From IMG/VR virus record IMGVR_UViG_3300032006_000850, positions 1-20,367 of that record: 20,367 bases of DNA. The stretch is one strand, 5' to 3'. Made by a program: the position numbers and the translations under genes. The notes under the pieces were generated by a model. That model was not told the origin of the DNA. It worked only from the letters and a program-made list of their open reading frames with translations, and searched no databases. Below are positions 14,818 to 20,367 of the stretch, in pieces. The DNA is from a virus. Numbering within the stretch: position 1 is the stretch's first letter; the number at the start of each line of letters is the position of its first letter.

Positions 14818-15319
14818 GATGTAAATCTCCTAGTTTATTTTGTAATCCTTGTCGAATTCTGTATGCTGATTCACCTATAATATTTGAAATCTCTTCCATC
14901 GTCAACCCCTCAACTCTTAATTTTAAAAATCTCTTTTCAACATCCTGTAATTCATAACTCTCAACTACAGAAGATACTAAAAGATTATCCATAGAATCAT
15001 TAGGGGCTTCTAAAGCTTGAAGAATTTTCTGGGACTTTAATCCAGTCTCTTCATCTTCAACATCGATACTTTGAGTAACCACTTGTCTTTGGGCTTTAGC
15101 AATTAAAGTTCTAAGAGTATTAACCATAGCTGTATGAAGGTAAGTATGAAATATAACTCCTTTATCTTCATTAAACCCTTTAGCAGCTTTCAGTATACTT
15201 ATTCTTAATTCTTGTTCTAAATCTTCTTTAGAATATCCTCTTACACTTGTAGTAGCTAGCATTCTATGAATCTTTGGTTCCCATTGTTTTATTAAGTCTT
15301 CATTTATTTCAATTGGCAT
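14801..15319 (-). CDS. Sigma-70 family RNA polymerase sigma factor
   Basis: Probably redirects host RNA polymerase to phage promoters. The 172-residue protein contains a region 2-like segment (29-73: YSKEDLEQELRISILKAAKG, then NEDKGVIFHTYLHTAMVNTL), with the tyrosine, phenylalanine and threonine positions that contact -10 DNA in the family, and a region 4-like helix-turn-helix (123-163: ELQDVEKRFLKLRVEGLTME, EISNIIGESAYRIRQGLQNK). An acidic linker joins them, and there is no region 1 or 3, which is usual for small phage sigma factors. GGAGGT lies upstream but about 14 bases from the ATG, so expression may be low or coupled; it overlaps the zinc-finger gene by 11 bases. Confidence 0.85.
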   Translation of the reverse strand: MPIEINEDLIKQWEPKIHRMLATTSVRGYSKEDLEQELRISILKAAKGFNEDKGVIFHTYLHTAMVNTLRTLIAKAQRQVVTQSIDVEDEETGLKSQKILQALEAPNDSMDNLLVSSVVESYELQDVEKRFLKLRVEGLTMEEISNIIGESAYRIRQGLQNKLGDLHHAKTV

Positions 15320-15719
15320 GTTTTAATCCATCTAACCTCCATCCTTTGTATTGACATTGCTTGCTGCAATATATTCGATTATAACCTGCTTTTGCCGCCC
15401 ATGTCAACCTAGAACGTTTCCTAGTGAAAACTAGTCGACAGAAAGAACACTTTACAGAAATATTACGATATTTGTCTTTACATGAGGAAGAGCAGAATAC
15501 TTTAGATGAACCTTTTTTACCAGTATAACGTAAAACTACTTGACATTGTTTACAAGAGTATTTATATTGAAATGGGCGTGGTGCTGATGTAGGTAGTCCA
15601 GCCTTCTTTAGAATTTTATGGACATACTGTCGACTAACTCCTACTTCTTTTGCAATCTGATTTGAGGGCTTTAATGGGTATTGTTTCCGATAACGTATGA
15701 TTTTTAGCTTGGCTCTCAT
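15309..15719 (-). CDS. DNA-binding protein with helix-turn-helix and two zinc-finger-like units
   Basis: A 136-residue basic protein. Residues 15-42 form a clear helix-turn-helix (NQIAKEVGVSRQYVHKILKK). Two similar cysteine units follow: Cys56-X2-Cys59 with Cys76-X3-Cys80 (KVFCSSSCKDKYR), and Cys91-X2-Cys94 with Cys118-X3-Cys122 (RIYCSKQCQYKGW). Each should bind one zinc, and the FCSxxC motif resembles MYM/TRASH-type fingers. It may be a transcription regulator working with the sigma factor directly after it, or a remnant of a homing-endonuclease DNA-binding domain; no nuclease motif is present. The start codon overlaps the tail gene stop as TAATG, with no clear ribosome site, so coupled translation is likely. 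Confidence 0.75.
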   Translation of the reverse strand: MRAKLKIIRYRKQYPLKPSNQIAKEVGVSRQYVHKILKKAGLPTSAPRPFQYKYSCKQCQVVLRYTGKKGSSKVFCSSSCKDKYRNISVKCSFCRLVFTRKRSRLTWAAKAGYNRIYCSKQCQYKGWRLDGLKHAN

Positions 15720-18700
15720 TAGGATTCAAGTGCAGCTATACGTGCCTCTAATTCTTTAATAGATGCTACTAATAACGGTATAATAGCTGAGTCATCAATA
15801 GTCTTGATATTCTCTATTTCTATTGCTGATCCTTCGGGCAAGGCATCAGCCCCGTCCACTTTAGGGCTAAAGTCCCCTATCTCATATGTATCATCTGCTA
15901 ATTTAATAACATCTAATTTAGTTGTGTTTGTATAGTCAGGTAATACTGTTCCAAAATTTGAGGCTATAAAACCATATTGAGTTGTTGTTACGTCAGTTCC
16001 ATCACTTACTCCAATGGCAGATTGATAAGCAGCTGTATATTTATATGTCTTAGGTGTTAGCAACTTCAAAGTGGTAGTGGCATTTGTTATATCAGCTATA
16101 TCAGTTTTAATTCGATCATCGGAAACGGTATCCCAACTAGACCCCCCCGAAGTTTTAGCAGCATCACCACTAACATAAAGATTATATGATACCGATCCGG
16201 TCGAATTAATACCTACATATCCATATTGTGTACTAGTATTAAGGCGAGCAGAACCTCGCATATAACGCCACGCTGATTCGGGACTATCAATATAGTTATT
16301 TGCGACAAAGTCATGATAATAATTACCTAGGAAAATATAACTATTGGTTGAAGCATTATCAATGATATAGCCATGTACAGTAAGATCATCAGTTATCAAA
16401 TCGGTGTATGCATCATGTACATGGTAATCAGCCCATACAGTAGTGTATGGGTTATCTAGTGCGCCGTCTCCTGAAGTAGTGGTTTTAATAACTTTATCTG
16501 TTCCTCCCGGACCACCTGCCGGGAGAGTAAACCAATTCGATGGTAAATTACTATTGGTGGCACGACCTGATAATGGACCTACATAATGTCCTACTAAATT
16601 CCAATCTATTACACTATAAGTATATGTAGTGCTTTGGTTTGCAATAAGCATTCCGACATCTGAATAATAATTCATGCCGAAAAGTGCGCCATTATTGGTA
16701 GACGATCCGTTTAGCCCATTAGCGTAACCTGCCCAATCCTGCTTAACACTTAATGTTAAAAGACGATTAGAGTCTGATAATCCTCCGTAATGCCAAGAAA
16801 GACCACTAAATAGGCTAGCTCCTTCATTAATAATAATTCCCCGATTATTTATGGCGACCGCCCCATCTCCTGACCCTGCTATAAGATATCCCCTATTAGT
16901 AGCAGTTCCTGCGGGAATGTGTAGGTGTGTTGTCCCGTCTCTTTGAGCAAATAATCCATCACTAGTTAACGCTACTCCATCTAATCCTGAAGCCCCTGAA
17001 CCATTTAATACTCCTGTTCCTGCAATTAAAACATTAGTTAAACTAAAACTAGAGGAAATATAATCTGCTGTAACCGTGCCTGCCGTAATATTTGCCCCGT
17101 CTATTGTAACGGTATTTGGGGACATAATAGATGACGGTGGCGTTATTCGTACCCAATCAGATGCATTTGATGATGTACCTGTATTATTGGCAGTAGCTAT
17201 ATTTGTACCTCTTTGAGCAGTATTCGTATGTAATGGAGTCGTTACCCACCAATCTCCTGACTGATAAGGTCCGGGAGGTGGACCATCGGAATTACTAGTT
17301 GTTCTAAATATTTTTCTTTTTAGTTCTGGAATTCTATTATCTGTCGCATTTCCCCCATTTCCAAGTGTGAACTCTCCCTGTGCATTAATATCTAATGTTA
17401 AATTTGCATTTAACAATTCACTATCAGTTGGCTGGCTGGTAATGTTAGTTCCCCATACGGCTCCAACTGTTGGTAAGTTTTGTCCCGTTCCAGAAAATAC
17501 ATTATCCCAATCATTAAGATTACTTTGATCTACCATTGATCCATTTATTAACATTTTTGCTTTTCCAGTAGTAGGGTCTAAGATAAACATCTCGTCACCC
17601 GTTGCATTATAACCCCTTAAACCATCATTTTTAAAAATAAATCCTGCTTGATCTGTTCCTGAACCGTCATTAACCGTTGCCGATGTTCGAATAAACCCAT
17701 TCGGATTTAAAGTAATAATAGTTGCATCTAAGGCTCCAGTAGCGATAGCATTAGCTGTAATAGAGTTGGCTGCTATATTATCAGCATTAATATTACCTAC
17801 CTTCGTACCAAAAGTTTGGACCGCTATTGAATAAGGATCATTAGGGGATTTATCTATAATAGCTAATAGTCCACGTACATCCGTATTTACTGCGGCATAA
17901 TCAGCAGTTCGTATAACAGGTACAGGAGTTCCAGTACTACCGTATTGACCATTGGCATCCTTTGTAAACCCTGTTAAATCAAAATAAACATAGCTTGTTC
18001 CCGCAGTTGTTATATTATTTAAATAACTAATCGATCCCGTCTCTAACAACGCTGTTGTATTATCAGCAAAACTTACTATTGGGTTAGTACCTGATGTTTG
18101 GCTCATAGTACATTGTGTTACAGATTCATTCGCCTGTCCTAAATTAACTGGTGCTATAATACCATTCCATGAAAATGGTTGGGTTCCTTTTCTATGTAAA
18201 GCGGCAGACATTGAATCAACTTTAATTATATCTCCCCCTTCAAATCGAATAAAATTCGGCACTTGTCCAGCCGCACCATTAAATCTTGCCCACTCTGCTC
18301 TAGTATCGCCGGGACCTCCTCTACGACACCATGCTATTATAAATTTATGAGATGCTGGCGTAAACATTTTAATGCTTCCAAAATCTTTAAAGGCAGGTCG
18401 TACTTGCAATTCTGTATCAGATTCTATAGGATCAAAGTAAATATAAAACGCCATGTATTCTTCCGGAATCATTGCAGATTCTGTATCTGGTAACTCTGCA
18501 TTACCTAATGCCGCATATGTATTTCCAGCATTAATATTATAAACTTTAGAACCAATTGATAAAATACCACTAGACCATCTAATTCGTGTAAGTTCATCTC
18601 CTAACGTACCGCTACTATATGTACCTGTGCTAAACACTCCTGAGAAATCGGGTGTCACACTAGCCTTTGGTATTGCGGACGTATGTAAAGCAGCAGCTTT

Positions 18701-20367
18701 TTGAACATCATAACTTCGTGCGCCGGGATCGTATCTTCGAGTTATGGTTGCTTCATATGGTCGGTCATCTTCTTCCCCAATAGATTTTAATGTGGTTCGT
18801 TTCGATCCCGAAACTTCTCGATATTCAGCTTCAACTAACATATGATTTCCTGCTATATTAGCTAATGTATTTTCAACTCTAATAGTTGAACCTGTCCGAG
18901 TTTGAGAATATATCTTTACATAATCTTGGCTGTTTGGATATCTATTCTGAACCGTTGTGCCTGCGGCAAAATTTATATGTAGTGACGCAGTATTGGATGC
19001 GGTTAACTCAGAAATATATCCATACGCTGTTTCGGTTGTCATAGTAGCATCTGAACCGAAAAATCTCACTACATCCCCAACTTTTATACCATAAGCTGAA
19101 AGATTAATGGCAGATGTATCATCAATTCGACGAATAGTTATATACTTATCAACGTCATGTAATCCCGATCCAGAAGATTCTATTGTATTAATTCGTCCTT
19201 CAAGCCATTGATAAGGAAATCTTTGAATATCATATTGTCCCGTTTTAATATTTTTTGAGGCTTTATACATCTTTGACATTGCTAATTGACGCACTTGATC
19301 TCGTCGTACTTTAACCTTGGCAGTAGCATTAGATGCTGTCAAATCAAAAGAAGCCATTTCAGGCGAAACATCTACTTGTAAAATATTTTTCATTCCTATA
19401 TAATGTTGTGGAACACCTGTCCATACGTCAGCAGCACTTAAATCAATACGGGCAGTAGCCTGACTATAACGTCCTCGTAAAATTGCAAATGAACTGCTTC
19501 CCGTATTAGCATTAGGGAAGTCTATCTCATCATATTCAAATCTATCAACCCGTCCATCTGATGCTACCGTAGGATACCATTGTGTAACATCATTATGTGA
19601 AACCATCATAATCTTTTTATTTGCTTCTGTAGTAGCTGTTCCCGTATTTACATTAGCAGCTTCCACCTCTAAAAATTGTACATGTCCTACAATACCTTGA
19701 AACGTATATCCAGACATTGAAGCATCTGATGATCCACTTTGAGTGGAATTTTCGTTAGTTGTAGTCCACAATTCTAAAGGTTCAGCAGACATGGGAGTTC
19801 CAGCTAACATTGCACCATTAATAGTGGCATTATCTGGATCACCCCAATATGATGGATTCGGATCATATTCCCATTCATGATTTGGATGTGATCCTCCAGT
19901 TACCTTTCTAGGATATGAGTATTTAAAAACTTTTTCAACCTCTTCTACGCTAGGTGACCACATAACAGTCGCTTCCCCACCACTAGATTTTTCTGGTGGT
20001 TGAACAGCAACACCAATTTGTGGACTAACTGATTGGTCGAACCATTCATGCTCCGAATTTATTGACCACGGACATAGTTTTCCGGTTTGACCCCAACCAT
20101 CTCCATTTAATAGATCACAATCAGCTTGATACCATGTTGTAGAAGCGTCTACTCTTCCGTTACTTCCGGTTCTCAGCCCTGAATAACTAGGGTCGTTAGT
20201 ATCAAGAGAATTAGCAGTAAAATCTGGTCGATACCATTTCTGCACAGGAAAATCTGGTGTTGCTGGAGAATTATGCATTGCTGTGCCTCTCCAATAAAAA
20301 TCTTGATCAAAAGTACTTCCTATTCCAGAAGGGTTACCTCCTCGAACATTATAAACATATAGTAGTT
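15719..20367 (-). CDS. Large tail fibre or tail protein with C-terminal peptidase S74 domain (partial, 5' end outside window)
   Basis: A very large virion protein. An ATG at 20278 with GGAGAGG upstream could start it (1519 residues), but the frame stays open to the window edge and its codons (RGGNPSGIGSTFDQDFYWRG region) look coding, so the true start is probably outside. The first two thirds are beta-rich, with a helix-linker stretch NINADNIAANSITANAIA (around 17740-17800), a type seen in phage fibres. The C-terminus has the S74 signature TVSDDRIKTDI (about 16090-16125): Ser and Lys form the self-cleavage dyad. Cleavage would release a chaperone of about 134 residues, ending in a coiled coil (IKELEARIAALES) typical of the family. 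It should recognise the host surface. Its stop overlaps the next gene (TAATG). Confidence 0.9.
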   Translation of the reverse strand, partial: LLYVYNVRGGNPSGIGSTFDQDFYWRGTAMHNSPATPDFPVQKWYRPDFTANSLDTNDPSYSGLRTGSNGRVDASTTWYQADCDLLNGDGWGQTGKLCPWSINSEHEWFDQSVSPQIGVAVQPPEKSSGGEATVMWSPSVEEVEKVFKYSYPRKVTGGSHPNHEWEYDPNPSYWGDPDNATINGAMLAGTPMSAEPLELWTTTNENSTQSGSSDASMSGYTFQGIVGHVQFLEVEAANVNTGTATTEANKKIMMVSHNDVTQWYPTVASDGRVDRFEYDEIDFPNANTGSSSFAILRGRYSQATARIDLSAADVWTGVPQHYIGMKNILQVDVSPEMASFDLTASNATAKVKVRRDQVRQLAMSKMYKASKNIKTGQYDIQRFPYQWLEGRINTIESSGSGLHDVDKYITIRRIDDTSAINLSAYGIKVGDVVRFFGSDATMTTETAYGYISELTASNTASLHINFAAGTTVQNRYPNSQDYVKIYSQTRTGSTIRVENTLANIAGNHMLVEAEYREVSGSKRTTLKSIGEEDDRPYEATITRRYDPGARSYDVQKAAALHTSAIPKASVTPDFSGVFSTGTYSSGTLGDELTRIRWSSGILSIGSKVYNINAGNTYAALGNAELPDTESAMIPEEYMAFYIYFDPIESDTELQVRPAFKDFGSIKMFTPASHKFIIAWCRRGGPGDTRAEWARFNGAAGQVPNFIRFEGGDIIKVDSMSAALHRKGTQPFSWNGIIAPVNLGQANESVTQCTMSQTSGTNPIVSFADNTTALLETGSISYLNNITTAGTSYVYFDLTGFTKDANGQYGSTGTPVPVIRTADYAAVNTDVRGLLAIIDKSPNDPYSIAVQTFGTKVGNINADNIAANSITANAIATGALDATIITLNPNGFIRTSATVNDGSGTDQAGFIFKNDGLRGYNATGDEMFILDPTTGKAKMLINGSMVDQSNLNDWDNVFSGTGQNLPTVGAVWGTNITSQPTDSELLNANLTLDINAQGEFTLGNGGNATDNRIPELKRKIFRTTSNSDGPPPGPYQSGDWWVTTPLHTNTAQRGTNIATANNTGTSSNASDWVRITPPSSIMSPNTVTIDGANITAGTVTADYISSSFSLTNVLIAGTGVLNGSGASGLDGVALTSDGLFAQRDGTTHLHIPAGTATNRGYLIAGSGDGAVAINNRGIIINEGASLFSGLSWHYGGLSDSNRLLTLSVKQDWAGYANGLNGSSTNNGALFGMNYYSDVGMLIANQSTTYTYSVIDWNLVGHYVGPLSGRATNSNLPSNWFTLPAGGPGGTDKVIKTTTSGDGALDNPYTTVWADYHVHDAYTDLITDDLTVHGYIIDNASTNSYIFLGNYYHDFVANNYIDSPESAWRYMRGSARLNTSTQYGYVGINSTGSVSYNLYVSGDAAKTSGGSSWDTVSDDRIKTDIADITNATTTLKLLTPKTYKYTAAYQSAIGVSDGTDVTTTQYGFIASNFGTVLPDYTNTTKLDVIKLADDTYEIGDFSPKVDGADALPEGSAIEIENIKTIDDSAIIPLLVASIKELEARIAALES

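Noticed and set aside
20279-20367. Gene start at 20278 with an intergenic region before it
   Set aside because: The reading frame continues without a stop to the window edge, and its codons look like tail-protein sequence, so the ATG is probably internal despite a purine-rich stretch before it.
1-20367. tRNA genes, insertion sequences, integrase or attachment sites
   Set aside because: I looked in the gaps and at the gene ends and found none; almost every base is in a coding sequence, and no transposase or integrase motif was seen.

Overview
The window is a stretch of a double-stranded DNA tailed-phage (Caudoviricetes) genome, or a prophage-like contig. The evidence is a terminase pair, a phage-type replisome and recombination set, a phage sigma factor, and a very large tail protein with a C-terminal self-cleaving chaperone domain. 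All 24 genes lie on the minus strand, so transcription runs from high to low coordinates. The DNA is AT-rich and packing is extreme: most junctions overlap or are a few bases apart, and the longest gap is 52 bases (1151-1202). Strong AGGAGG-type ribosome binding sites are common. The host cannot be named from the sequence.

In transcription order: (1) 20367-15719, tail fibre/tail protein, open at the window edge, ending in a peptidase S74-like domain. (2) 15719-14801, a DNA-binding protein with a helix-turn-helix and two zinc-finger-like units, then a small sigma-70-like factor: a probable transcription-control pair. (3) 14817-9594, the replisome: an unknown basic protein, DnaB-like helicase, a 58-residue unknown protein, DnaG-like primase, a probable ssDNA-binding protein, and a family A DNA polymerase with proofreading exonuclease. 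(4) 9607-8674, small accessory genes: a DUF1599/Nmad1-type protein, an unknown acidic protein, a one-span membrane protein and a MazG-like protein. (5) 8690-6158, recombination: RecA-like ATPase, DUF559/Vsr-like nuclease, Cas4-like Fe-S nuclease, a helical protein that might be a recombination mediator, and a two-span membrane protein. (6) 6168-3026, branch resolution and packaging: RuvC-like resolvase, a four-cysteine unknown, terminase small and large subunits. (7) 3017-1203, a compact class II (B12-dependent) ribonucleotide reductase. (8) 1150-1, the start of a membrane-associated protein with an N-terminal tandem repeat, cut by the window edge.

The genes suggest a phage that makes its own dNTPs (class II RNR), replicates with its own helicase, primase, SSB and PolA, can recombine DNA through RecA and nucleases, trims branches with RuvC and packages with TerS/TerL. 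The only intergenic space with a promoter-like sequence is the palindromic AT-rich gap between the RNR and the left-edge membrane protein. Several annotated starts (RecA, RuvC, Nmad1, the one-span membrane protein) are internal to the longest open frames and were chosen by their ribosome binding sites. No single clearly new defence or mobile system was seen. The most notable points are the recombination cassette, an insertion in the polymerase, an unusual terminase Walker A and Cys-rich tail, the sigma/zinc-finger pair, and the repeat-bearing membrane protein.
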